Shown here in pieces: positions 42,541 to 50,897 of a stretch of 64,000 nt of DNA. A program made the translations under genes and the position numbers. The notes beneath the pieces were generated by a model, which searched no databases, had not been told where the DNA came from, and was given only the letters and a program-made list of their open reading frames with translations. The stretch comes from Streptomyces sp. NBC_00376. Lineage in GTDB: Bacteria > Actinomycetota > Actinomycetes > Streptomycetales > Streptomycetaceae. How positions within the stretch are numbered: position 1 is the stretch's first letter; every line of letters begins with the position of its first letter. Where the stretch lies: assembly GCF_036077095.1 (NCBI RefSeq), contig NZ_CP107962.1:62001-126000 (forward strand). Direction: 5' to 3'.

Positions 42541-44249
42541 AAGACTCATGAAGATCTTGCTGAGGGGCGGTCCGGTCGCTGGCCGGGTGGCCCCTTTGTT
42601 TATGTGCTGGCCGGGGTGAGTACCCAGATGTCGTTGGTTCGGGTGAGTCCGAGGTTGATCAGTCGGCGGAGGTTGAGTGCGGCTGCCCGGGTGTGGATCC
42701 AGGTGTTGTTCTTGATGGTGCCGCGGTAGCGGAGTCGGCGGTTGCCGTGGTGGACGAGCCAGGCGACGGCGCGTTCGACCGGGGGTCTCCAGCGCCGGTA
42801 GTCGGCCTGCCAGTCGGGGTCGGTGGCGGCCTGGTGGCGTGCGGCTGTGTGGAGGTCGTGGTGGGGGCGGATGGTCAGGATGCGGCCGGCTTTGGCTTTG
42901 GTGCACCGCTCGCGCAGGGGACATTCGGCGCAGAGCTCCCTGAAGGAGGCATTGCGCTGGTGATGCTGCCCGCCGGGGTCCGAGAGGGGGACCGTGTGTC
43001 CTTGCGGGCAGGTCACCGTACCGACAGTGGTGTCGATCGCGAAGTCGTCGAGGGTGAAGCCGCCCGGGACAGCGGGCCGCAGCGGAGCGGGCTTGAGGAA
43101 CAGCCTGTGCCCGGCCTCGCCGAGCGCCTGGCGGGCGTCGCCGGTGGAGTAGGCGGTGTCCCCGAAGGCGTCCACCGGTTCGTCCTCGTCCGCGAGAAGT
43201 TCGAGCCCGACGGCGGCCTCGTGGTGCTCGGCTCCGGCCCCGGGTCGCAGGGCGACGGCGGTGTATAACCCGGTCTCGGGCTCGATGGCCATGTGGGCTT
43301 TGAAACCGTCCTGCTGGTGGCTGCGGGTCTTGTGGACGTGCCGGGCTTCGGGATCCACGGTGGAGACCATCCGGTTCGCCGCGGTGCCCCGGGTGATGCG
43401 CCAGCGGCCGTCGCGGCCGTCGGAGTCCTGTGCCGGTTCGACGTCCTGCCCGGCGACCAGGGCCAGGATGCCCACCGCATTGGCGGCCTTCTCTCCCAGT
43501 TGCTGGTCGGGCAGGTGGCCCAGCAGCCTGAGTGCGTCGCCCACCAGTGCGTCAACCAGGTCCGCCCGGGCCTGCTGGTCGTTCCAGGCGATGCGGGGCT
43601 TGCCCGGATCGGTGTAGTCGTGGGCCTGGCACTGCAAGGCCGTGACCTGGTCGGCGCCGGGGACCTCGCGGATCACCGCCCGGATCGCGGCGATGATCTG
43701 AGTGACGGTGTCCTGGGTGGCCACCGCGTCGTCCAGCACGGTGGAATCCAGCGCCCGCCGGTGCTTGCCCTTCAGCACACCCGTGGCCCGCACGACCTCG
43801 CGCACCGCCTCGAACACCCGGTTCGGCCGCACCGAGCGGGCCAGGCGGCGGCGGAAGCAGGCCAGCAGCGACGGAGCGAACGCCATGTCGTGCAGACCCA
43901 GCCCGCACGCGGCCTTCCACCGCAGGTCACACCGCAGTTCCTGGACGGTCTCGAAGTCCGACAGCCCGTACAGGGCCTGCAACGTGACCGCCGCGGCCAG
44001 GATCTGCGGCGGCATGCTCGGCCGCCCGTTCGCCGACGGGTACATGTCCGCGAACATCTCAGCCGGGAACAGCCCACCGCGATACTCGGCCAGGAACGCG
44101 AACACACTCCCCGACGGGATCAACTCCCGGCAGGTCTCCCACACATCCGGCCCGACCATCTCCCCGGCCCACTCCCCCATCACCACAAGAAACAGTCTGG
44201 CCCCGCCGCTCGCCCGGCAGGGCCAGAACCCAAGATCTTCATGAGTCTT
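42541..44249 (-). mobile_element. IS1182-family element
   Basis: Inverted ends AAGACTCATGAAGATCTTG (42541) and CAAGATCTTCATGAGTCTT (to 44249) match perfectly over 19 bp and are flanked by CTAG (42537-42540 and 44250-44253). It contains one intact transposase. The perfect ends and clean duplication suggest recent insertion. Confidence 0.95.
42600..44186 (-). CDS. IS1182-family transposase
   Basis: 528 residues. The N-terminal region (GRPSMPPQILAAAVTLQALY, GLSDFETVQELRCDLRWKAA) and RRALDSTVLDDAVATQDTVT are standard for IS1182. DDE motifs include STVDPEARHVHKTRSHQQDG and AFGDTAYSTGDARQAL. A Cys-rich segment (CPQGH...CAECPLRERC) precedes the C-terminal ERAVAWLVHHGNRRLRYRG with the Glu. No frameshift. 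Confidence 0.9.
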   Translation of the reverse strand: MVMGEWAGEMVGPDVWETCRELIPSGSVFAFLAEYRGGLFPAEMFADMYPSANGRPSMPPQILAAAVTLQALYGLSDFETVQELRCDLRWKAACGLGLHDMAFAPSLLACFRRRLARSVRPNRVFEAVREVVRATGVLKGKHRRALDSTVLDDAVATQDTVTQIIAAIRAVIREVPGADQVTALQCQAHDYTDPGKPRIAWNDQQARADLVDALVGDALRLLGHLPDQQLGEKAANAVGILALVAGQDVEPAQDSDGRDGRWRITRGTAANRMVSTVDPEARHVHKTRSHQQDGFKAHMAIEPETGLYTAVALRPGAGAEHHEAAVGLELLADEDEPVDAFGDTAYSTGDARQALGEAGHRLFLKPAPLRPAVPGGFTLDDFAIDTTVGTVTCPQGHTVPLSDPGGQHHQRNASFRELCAECPLRERCTKAKAGRILTIRPHHDLHTAARHQAATDPDWQADYRRWRPPVERAVAWLVHHGNRRLRYRGTIKNNTWIHTRAAALNLRRLINLGLTRTNDIWVLTPAST

Positions 44250-44342
44250 CTAGACCGCTCTGTAGGGCTTCCCTTCTGGTCGACCTCGCCCCGCGCCCAG
44301 AGGGCAGCGAAGATCTGGGGGCATGGGCTCCGCGTTGAGTCC

Positions 44343-44615
44343 ATGACCTTGGACACCTGGTGCGATCGCGTACTGCCCGATGCCGCCCGGGACGAAGTCG
44401 TGATCGGCATCAACTGGAGCGGGCCGCGCCTGGTCGGCTGGAGCTTCACCCCCCGGGTGCCGCGCAAGCACGTGGAGACGATCGTGGACGGCGAGGGCCA
44501 GGAGGAGCAGGCCATCAGGCTCGGCTCCTGGATCGGTAACCAGCGGAGCAGGGCCGCGACGCTCTCGCCAGAGCGCGCAAAGCAACTGTCTGCGATCGGA
44601 ATGCGCTGGGCATGA
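44343..44615 (+). pseudogene. Helicase-associated repeat fragment
   Basis: 90 residues from ATG 44343. The end reads LGSWIGNQRSRAATLSPERA then KQLSAIGMRWA, the helicase-associated repeat (LG-x-W-x-x-NQR...L-x-x-ER-x-x-x-L-x-x-(I/L)GM-x-W) at the terminal position of such helicases. The helicase core is absent. The fragment starts just after the IS1182 right end and the protein-like sequence before it is degenerate. Confidence 0.65.
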
Positions 44616-44846
44616 ATACAACGCCGCGACCTGGGCCCGCTCGCACCGTCTACCTACTCCAGGCACACGCAACCCGACGCACCACGTCCAGGATTGCCCG
44701 GGGCGATCACGCGACTCCTCTGCACAGCTGCGCCCTCGCAGGACCTAGTCTTGATCGCCCATGGACGTTGTCCGGCCACTAGGTGAAGCGCTCAAAGGCA
44801 GGCGAGTGCAAGCGGAACGGCCGGCAGAGCGATCGGTAGGCAGAAC

Positions 44847-45806
44847 GTGGTCAACGCCGACCTACGCAAGGCTCTTGTCCGCGGGCGTGAGGCCGTCGAC
44901 GAGACCACTCGATTCTGGCTCACCGTCAACGGACGATGGGACGAAGAAGTCGCTACTGCTCGACTGTGCGAGCGGTCCGCGCCGTTCCTTCAGCCCATCA
45001 CCTTCAACAGAGCCCAGGAGGCTCGTCTTGGTGCGGACTGGCTGTGGTGGTTCATCGATCGGGAGAGTGAGACCTGCTTCGGAATGCTGTGCCAGGCCAA
45101 GAATCTGAAGAAGGACGGTTCTCGCTGGAAGATAGGCTTCGGCCAGGCCAACAAGACCGGTGCCCAGATGAAACTGCTGTCCCGGGCCGCCGAGAGTCTT
45201 CAGGTTCCCGCAGTGTACATCCTGTACTGCGGAGACGAGCGGTACAGAGACGGGCTCGCGTGCCGAACTCATTCAGCGTTCGAGTGCGAGACTTGTGCCC
45301 GCGCGGGCGTCTCTGTGATCAGCGCGCTTGGCGCCCAGTATCTCTGTGACAGCTACTCAACCGACGCCAACGCGTGTGCCGTAGCGGCCTTCCAACGATC
45401 CCAGCCCGTGGAAGACCTAGTCGCGCCAGAGACGCCCGATGGTGCTCTCTGGGACATGAACTTCCACGAGTGTGTCGGCGCCCTCCAGGCATTCCTCAGC
45501 CAGCCCCAGTACGGTGCAGCTCGCGTCGCAAAGCAGCTCTTCGACCAGCTCTCGTCCCTGCGCGGAACCCAGCTCAGCCGGATGCCACCTGCGCTGGAAC
45601 TCATGACACTCCCTAGGAACGAGTGCGTCCACCCCATCCTGCCGACAGATCGAGGTCACCTTCCTCGTCCGTATTTCCGGGACGTCCTGCAAGGACTACG
45701 CAAAGCGGTACCCACATACGTACGCGACGCAGAAGCCGGCCGTTTCAACCGTCTGCCCGCCAAGGTCACGAGCGCCGTCAACGGGATCGTCATCACCTAC
45801 GTTTGA
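44847..45806 (+). CDS. DUF6615-like protein, possible PD-(D/E)XK-type
   Basis: 319 residues from GTG 44847. The N-terminal third has NRAQEARLGADWLWWFIDRE followed by FGMLCQAKNL, the E...GADW...W...QAK pattern of DUF6615-type proteins. The E, D and QAK residues would fit a restriction-nuclease-like core. A Cys cluster follows (YILYCGDE, LACRTHSAFECETCARAG). The C-terminal half is unassigned. The gene ends exactly where a helicase-core fragment begins (45807), so its last residues may not be native. Family call is tentative. Confidence 0.5.
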   Translation: MVNADLRKALVRGREAVDETTRFWLTVNGRWDEEVATARLCERSAPFLQPITFNRAQEARLGADWLWWFIDRESETCFGMLCQAKNLKKDGSRWKIGFGQANKTGAQMKLLSRAAESLQVPAVYILYCGDERYRDGLACRTHSAFECETCARAGVSVISALGAQYLCDSYSTDANACAVAAFQRSQPVEDLVAPETPDGALWDMNFHECVGALQAFLSQPQYGAARVAKQLFDQLSSLRGTQLSRMPPALELMTLPRNECVHPILPTDRGHLPRPYFRDVLQGLRKAVPTYVRDAEAGRFNRLPAKVTSAVNGIVITYV

Positions 45807-46130
45807 TCACTTTCTCTGCTCGGTGAAGGTCCTGGGCGAGGATGTCGACACCAAGCGCTGCGCCTCCGTCTACTGGGCCAACGTTCGCGACTCCATGCCC
45901 GACCTCGTCCAGACCGCGGGCCGCGCGCTGCGGATGCAGCCGGGCGAGGGCAAGGTCGCCTCGCTTGTGGTGCCGGTCCTGCTCGGGCCGGGCGAGACGG
46001 CGGACAACATGCTCACCAGCCGGGCGTTCGGCGGGCTGGCGAAGCTGCTGGAGGCGCTCAGGGCGCACGACGCCTGGGCAGTGGAGCAAGTTGGGGCGCA
46101 GCAGCAGGCTCCCAGCGCCTACAAGCCCGT
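45807..46130 (+). pseudogene. Helicase core fragment (motifs V-VI)
   Basis: The frame from 45823 reads VKVLGEDVDTKRCASVYWAN (motif V region), then MPDLVQTAGRALRMQPGEGK (motif VI, Q-x-x-GRA-x-R) and TADNMLTSRAFGGLAKLLEA. This is the C-terminal RecA lobe of the same actinobacterial helicase family whose helicase-associated repeats appear elsewhere in the window. The fragment then runs into low-complexity sequence. Motifs I-III are missing. Confidence 0.7.
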
Positions 46131-46396
46131 CCAGCAGGCCGCGCAGGGCCAGGAGAGCCGGGGCGAGGGAAACGGGTCCGGCGGGCCGCCGACGTCCACT
46201 GGCGGCGCGGGCATGAAACAAACCGAAACGGCCCAGTCCACAGCACCCAAGACGGGACGCCGAACCGAGAACCACCCCAGACAAGGAAGCGAAGGCTCCC
46301 ACCAAAGAGCAGCCCTGGTGCGACCGGTGGCCACGGAGCTATGCCTTGCTGCGGGATCTTGCGGGATGATGCGGGCACATCAGTACGGAGGCACGC

Positions 46397-47944
46397 TTGA
46401 TCATCTTTGATACGAATGCGCTGAACCTTCTTCCGCCGGAGGGCCCGCGGGCCGACATCATCCGGAAGCTGCGACAGTCGCAGCACCACAGGGTGGCCGT
46501 GCCCTGGATGGTGCTGGAGGAGATGGCCGCACACCAGGCGAAGTTCTACCCCGACAAGCACCAGGCGGTCGTGAGCACCCTGGAGAGGCTGCGTAACGTG
46601 CTCCCTTGGGAACTGGAGAGCTCGCTGGAGCCTCTTGATCTGGAGCGCTTCCTGGATCACTGGCGAGGTCTCTACGGAGAGATATTCGAGGTGATCGAGA
46701 CCAGCGGCGAGGTTGCGCGCAAGGCACTGGCCCGCGAGGCGATGGCCCTCCCGCCGGCGAAGCGGGCCAAGGATCACTCCGAGGGCGCCCGCGATGTGGC
46801 GATCTGGTTTTCTATCTTGGAGTTCCTCAAGAAGAACCCGGCCGAGAGCGTCTGCTTCGTCACGAACAACACCTCGGACTTCGGGGACGGAACCGTCTTC
46901 CCGTACCCGATGAACGAGGACGTTCGAGGCCTGGAGGACCGGCTCACTCGCCTCACAGACTTCGACCAGGTCGTCTCCCAGTTCACCAAGGAGGTGTCCG
47001 GGAAGGATGCGGAGGTCGCTGCGGGTGAGCTGCTGAAGTCGCTGTCTGTGCGGGGCCGGGTTGCCCAGACCGCTGTGGAGGTGCTCAGTTCGCCCACCGG
47101 GTTCGTGGGTCTGGGGTCTACCGACGCCGCGGTCGAGTGGCATGAGTGGTTGGCCTCGCCGGAGGTGGAGCTACTCAGCGTCACGGACGTCACGGGGCAC
47201 GAGATCGGGGGTGATGTCTGGTACACCGCCAACGCGCAGTGGCTGTTGTACGGTCTCGCGGCCGATGGGCCTGACGCCGCTGCCCAGTACGTTGCCTGCG
47301 TGTGGGAGATGAAGGTCCTGTTCTCTGCTCACGACGGGGACGAGACGCCGACGCTTCTCCAGACCCGCGAGCCGTCGGCCCCGGACACATCCGACACGAC
47401 GAGCATGGAGCTCCTGCAGCGCCTCAAGGAACGGGCCACCGGCCTGTCCCGGCGAGCCTTCAGGAATCTGCAGGCCGGGGTCTCCCCGGCGGAGCGCCTG
47501 GTCGCTCAACAGCTCTCAGCGCTGTCGAGGCTCGACATCGCCAACGGACCGGCGCAGCGGCTCGCCGAGCAGATCGCCGCCTCTCGTGCAGAGCTGTTGA
47601 CCAGCCCGGTGCAGAGAATCGCCCAGCAGCTCGCCGCGAACCAGGTCAGAGCGCTCGCCCCGGTACAGCAACTTGCCGAGCAGATCGCCGCCTCCCGAGC
47701 GGACCTGTTCATCGGCCCGGTACAGAAGGTCGTCCAACAGTTCGCCGCGAGCCAGCCGAAGCTCGACATCGCCGCGTTTCTGCCGCATTCGAACTTCGCT
47801 GATCCCCTTGGGACTTCCGTGGCGGCAGGCGTCGGGGATGTTTCTGCCACCGATGAGGAGGGCGAGCAGCTGTCGTTCTCAGCTGACAACAATGATGAGC
47901 CCGAAGTCGATCCGGATGCCCCGGGCAACGCGCGTGAGGACTGA
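46397..47944 (+). CDS. PIN-domain ribonuclease-like protein with C-terminal short repeats
   Basis: 515 residues, start TTG 46397 with GGAGG 5 nt upstream. MIIFDTNALNLL supplies the first PIN aspartate. LEEMAAHQ, EGARDVAIWFSILEF and CFVTNNTSDF supply the other acidic positions and the final TN-x-x-DF motif, as in the DUF4935-type PIN family. The middle (about 200-330) is unassigned. Residues about 364-457 contain five 19-21-residue repeats of the type AQRLAEQIAASRAELLTSP / VQRIAQQLAANQ. The C-terminus is acidic. It is probably an RNase; the repeats may mediate assembly or target binding. Confidence 0.75.
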   Translation: MIIFDTNALNLLPPEGPRADIIRKLRQSQHHRVAVPWMVLEEMAAHQAKFYPDKHQAVVSTLERLRNVLPWELESSLEPLDLERFLDHWRGLYGEIFEVIETSGEVARKALAREAMALPPAKRAKDHSEGARDVAIWFSILEFLKKNPAESVCFVTNNTSDFGDGTVFPYPMNEDVRGLEDRLTRLTDFDQVVSQFTKEVSGKDAEVAAGELLKSLSVRGRVAQTAVEVLSSPTGFVGLGSTDAAVEWHEWLASPEVELLSVTDVTGHEIGGDVWYTANAQWLLYGLAADGPDAAAQYVACVWEMKVLFSAHDGDETPTLLQTREPSAPDTSDTTSMELLQRLKERATGLSRRAFRNLQAGVSPAERLVAQQLSALSRLDIANGPAQRLAEQIAASRAELLTSPVQRIAQQLAANQVRALAPVQQLAEQIAASRADLFIGPVQKVVQQFAASQPKLDIAAFLPHSNFADPLGTSVAAGVGDVSATDEEGEQLSFSADNNDEPEVDPDAPGNARED

Positions 47945-48510
47945 GGGGCCCGGCCAGCGCAGGCCGACCGACCGGGCCAAGCCGATCTCGCTCAGCAGTT
48001 CCGCCTGATCGGGGGTGACGTCGTCGCCGGCAGTGCGCAGCCAGGTGCGGTAGGCGCGGCCGTCGCAGCCTGAACTGAAACCGCAGCAGTTCCCCCTTCG
48101 TGCCGGGGCTCCCGGGGTCCCGGCACCGCGGCGATCGTTGCGCTCGCGCGGGGACAGCCGGGCGCGTAGCCCTCTGCTGCCAGTGCATTGACCTCGGCAT
48201 GGGCCGCCGCTTCCTCGCCGCCCAGTGTTCCGCCTGACTCTTCTAGCCGGGCTGGTGGCGGGGGTGGCGCTGGCCTCCGTGATCGAAGGAGTCAGGGAGC
48301 GCCGGGCATGCTGCTCGCGCGGTGGTCGTCGGGGAGGCGGGGAGCACGGAGATCAGACTTCAGGAGCGAATCTGAGGGTCGCGACTGGCAGGCAAAACTG
48401 CTGGTGAGGCGGGGTTTTAGGCGGTTGAGGTTCCTTCGTTCGGTCGCCCGCCGACCGAATGTACGGACTGTCATTCTTTGCGGGCTTTTGTCATACCTGT
48501 CTGCTGCACT
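47945..48510. other. Region upstream of the Wadjet-like operon
   Basis: About 570 bp. On the minus strand 48060-47945 reads GRAYRTWLRTAGDDVTPDQA then LLSEIGLARSVGLRWPGPS, the tail of an unidentified gene without a start. Nothing else is recognised. The last 60 bp should hold the promoter of the operon. No confident boxes or ribosome-binding site are seen before ATG 48511. Confidence 0.4.
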
Positions 48511-50154
48511 ATGCGCATGCGAGATTCCCACTTCTCGAAGGCCGGTCACGGTCTTGATGAGGATGACGACACCGATCAGATCGTGCGGTCTCTTCTGGAC
48601 CGGGAGGAGCTGCGGCTGCTGGCCGCTGCTCCGGAGCCTGCGGACGGGGACGACACATGGCTTGGTCTGGTGGCTGAGCCAGGCTTCGTACGACGTGCCT
48701 CCGTGCTGGCGCGTGCGGCTCCGCTGCACCGCATCGATCAGCGGCAGGCCTGGCAGCAGTTCCCGGCGGATCTTTACGATCCGCGCACACTGGCTCTGGC
48801 GGCGTTGGAAGCCGTGGTGAGCAGGCAGGGAATGGAGGTGGAGGCCACCACGGAGGACGTGGTGGCGTTCTTGGCATCACTGGCGCGGGCGGCGGCTCCG
48901 GACCGGGAGGAGGCGGAGCATCGGGCGGTCGCCCGGTTCGTGCTGCGTGAACTGCTCAACGACGCCCAGGGCGGGGAGGAGTTCGACATCTCCTACAGCG
49001 ACTACCGGGCCGGCCACCAGCGGGTGACGGTGTCGTTGCGGTTCCTGGAGGAGGGGTTCGGGCGGCATGGTCAGGCGGTTCTGAAGGCAACCGCTCCGGC
49101 GATCAACCTGCTGCTGGCGGGGCTTGAGTATGACGTGGAGGACGAGCAGGCCGCGAAGGATGCGATGCTGCGCCGCCAGGTGAGTACGGGGCGGTGGGGG
49201 CGGGCGGAGGACAGCGCGGCTGACAGCCTCAAGTTGTCGTTGCTCTACGGCGAGCGTGTCCGCGCGGTGCTGGAGGAGACCGGGCGCGATGTGCGGGCGG
49301 TGGACTGGAAGCACCGGGTTCCCCAGCTGCTGAGCTCTGCCCGCTCCCATCTCGGCGAGCGTCAGCAGGTGGAGCGCGAGCTGATGGAGTGGACCCGCCA
49401 GGCTCACAGGGAAGTGAAGGACGCTGACGTGCAGCTGACGTGTGCACGGGTGCTGCGATTGCTGGAGCGGGCCCATCTTCGGCACACCCAGTTGCTGGCC
49501 AGCGTGATCGACGCCCGGCCGATGTTCCTGCGTTCTCAGGCCGAGCAGCGGTTCCGGCCAGCGCCTCGCCTGTCTCTGGTCGGTGTGCAGGAGGACCTGC
49601 TGGAGCCGGTGCTGGAGCTTGGGCTGGACAAGGCGGAAATGGTGGCAAGCCTGTTCGCGGACGGGATGGCGGGGCCGGTGGTGCCCCGCCGTCCGAGGCT
49701 GCGGGACTGGTGGGAGCTGCTCTTGGCACCGGTGCGTGAGATCCGGGACGCGTTTCCCGACGAAGAGGTGGAGCTGGTCGCCGAGGAGGCGGACGAGAGC
49801 GGGCTGTACAGCGAGGCGGACATCTGTGTGGTTCGCGGTCTGCTGGAAGGTGCTCTGGGGGCTCCGGTGCGTTTGTCGGCTCTGCTGGAGCGGGCGCTGG
49901 AGTGCGGGGTGGAGGCGGCGGACCTGCTGGCCGTGTCGGTTCTGCAGGCGTACGCACCCGATCCGGAGGAGGAAGAGGAGAGCACGGTGATCGAGTTGGA
50001 GGACCTTCTCGGGGAACGGCTGGTGGTCCTGGACGACGGGACGGAATTCGACCTGGGGGTTCTGGGCGGGAGCGATCTACTGCTTGTTCCTGTCCAGCCG
50101 CTGATCCCGGACCCGTCGTCCGGTGACCGGGACCGCCAGGAGGCCGCGGCATGA
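48511..50154 (+). CDS. JetA/MksF-like (kleisin-type) subunit of a Wadjet-like system
   Basis: 547 residues from ATG 48511 (second ATG at 48517). Nearly all helical, with a long helical middle (about 225-330: SLLYGERVRAVLEETGRDVR, LMEWTRQAHREVKDADVQL) and a C-terminal acidic region. No catalytic motif or TM helix. It is identified mainly by position: first of four genes in A-B-C-D order, followed by a small winged-helix-like gene, an SMC ATPase and a TOPRIM protein. In JetABCD/MksBEFG the first subunit is the kleisin that bridges the SMC heads. Its stop overlaps the next start (ATGA). It does not obviously resemble the described JetA families. Confidence 0.55.
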   Translation: MRMRDSHFSKAGHGLDEDDDTDQIVRSLLDREELRLLAAAPEPADGDDTWLGLVAEPGFVRRASVLARAAPLHRIDQRQAWQQFPADLYDPRTLALAALEAVVSRQGMEVEATTEDVVAFLASLARAAAPDREEAEHRAVARFVLRELLNDAQGGEEFDISYSDYRAGHQRVTVSLRFLEEGFGRHGQAVLKATAPAINLLLAGLEYDVEDEQAAKDAMLRRQVSTGRWGRAEDSAADSLKLSLLYGERVRAVLEETGRDVRAVDWKHRVPQLLSSARSHLGERQQVERELMEWTRQAHREVKDADVQLTCARVLRLLERAHLRHTQLLASVIDARPMFLRSQAEQRFRPAPRLSLVGVQEDLLEPVLELGLDKAEMVASLFADGMAGPVVPRRPRLRDWWELLLAPVREIRDAFPDEEVELVAEEADESGLYSEADICVVRGLLEGALGAPVRLSALLERALECGVEAADLLAVSVLQAYAPDPEEEEESTVIELEDLLGERLVVLDDGTEFDLGVLGGSDLLLVPVQPLIPDPSSGDRDRQEAAA

Positions 50155-50894
50155 ACACGGGCTACGCCTACAGTGCGGCGGACCTGACGGACGCCGCCTC
50201 TCTGGTGGGTTTCGGCTGTCAGCCGCGGCTGCGGCCGCTCGCCGTGCCTCGGTACCGGGATCTGCTGCAGCGCTACCGCATGGACGGTCCGTTCCGCGAC
50301 GCGGTCGACGCGATGACCGAGGGCATGGACATGGATCTGGTCGAGGCGCACGAGGCCGAGGGGCTGGTGCTGCATCCCCGGGACGGTTCGTGGCTTGCCT
50401 ACCGCCTCCAGGACCACCCCAAGCTGGGAGTGAAGGACCGGCTCGTGCTGGGTCTGGCCCATGTGGCGATCGCGGCGCGCGCCTACCCGTTTCCGGCGGA
50501 CCTGGAGGAGGAGACCGTCAAGCGAGTCTCCCTGACGGAGATCGACGACTTTCTTCGGGGCCTGACCGAGCATCTGCGCCGGGCGGCGGTCGACGAGCAC
50601 GGGCTGGCGGTGCCTCATGCCGAGCTGGACGCGGCGTGGAGGATCTACTCGAAGCTCATGCCCGGCCGGCCGACGGCGACGGGCCAGCTGGCGAAGTCCA
50701 GCACACAGCGCGTGATCAAGGAGGCGCTGGAGTGGCTGGTGAGCCAGGGCATGGCCTACCGGGCGCCCGAATTCGGATCCGGGCATTACCGGTTGGCGCA
50801 CCGTTTCCGCCTGCAGGTACGTGAGACCGCGTCCATGGCCGCATTCGCCGCACTGTGCGACATCCGCCGTTCCCAGCTGGTCGAGGAGGAGTAG
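50151..50894 (+). CDS. JetB/MksE-like (KITE-type) subunit
   Basis: 247 residues, ATG inside the ATGA overlap with the kleisin-like gene. Two winged-helix-like segments can be seen: FRDAVDAMTEGMDMDLVEAH followed by strands, and SSTQRVIKEALEWLVSQGMA followed by YRAPEFGSGHYRLAHRFRL. Size and position match the KITE subunit (JetB/MksE), which binds the kleisin next to the SMC neck. No enzymatic motif. The identification depends on context. Confidence 0.6.
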   Translation: MNTGYAYSAADLTDAASLVGFGCQPRLRPLAVPRYRDLLQRYRMDGPFRDAVDAMTEGMDMDLVEAHEAEGLVLHPRDGSWLAYRLQDHPKLGVKDRLVLGLAHVAIAARAYPFPADLEEETVKRVSLTEIDDFLRGLTEHLRRAAVDEHGLAVPHAELDAAWRIYSKLMPGRPTATGQLAKSSTQRVIKEALEWLVSQGMAYRAPEFGSGHYRLAHRFRLQVRETASMAAFAALCDIRRSQLVEEE

Positions 50895-50897
50895 ACG

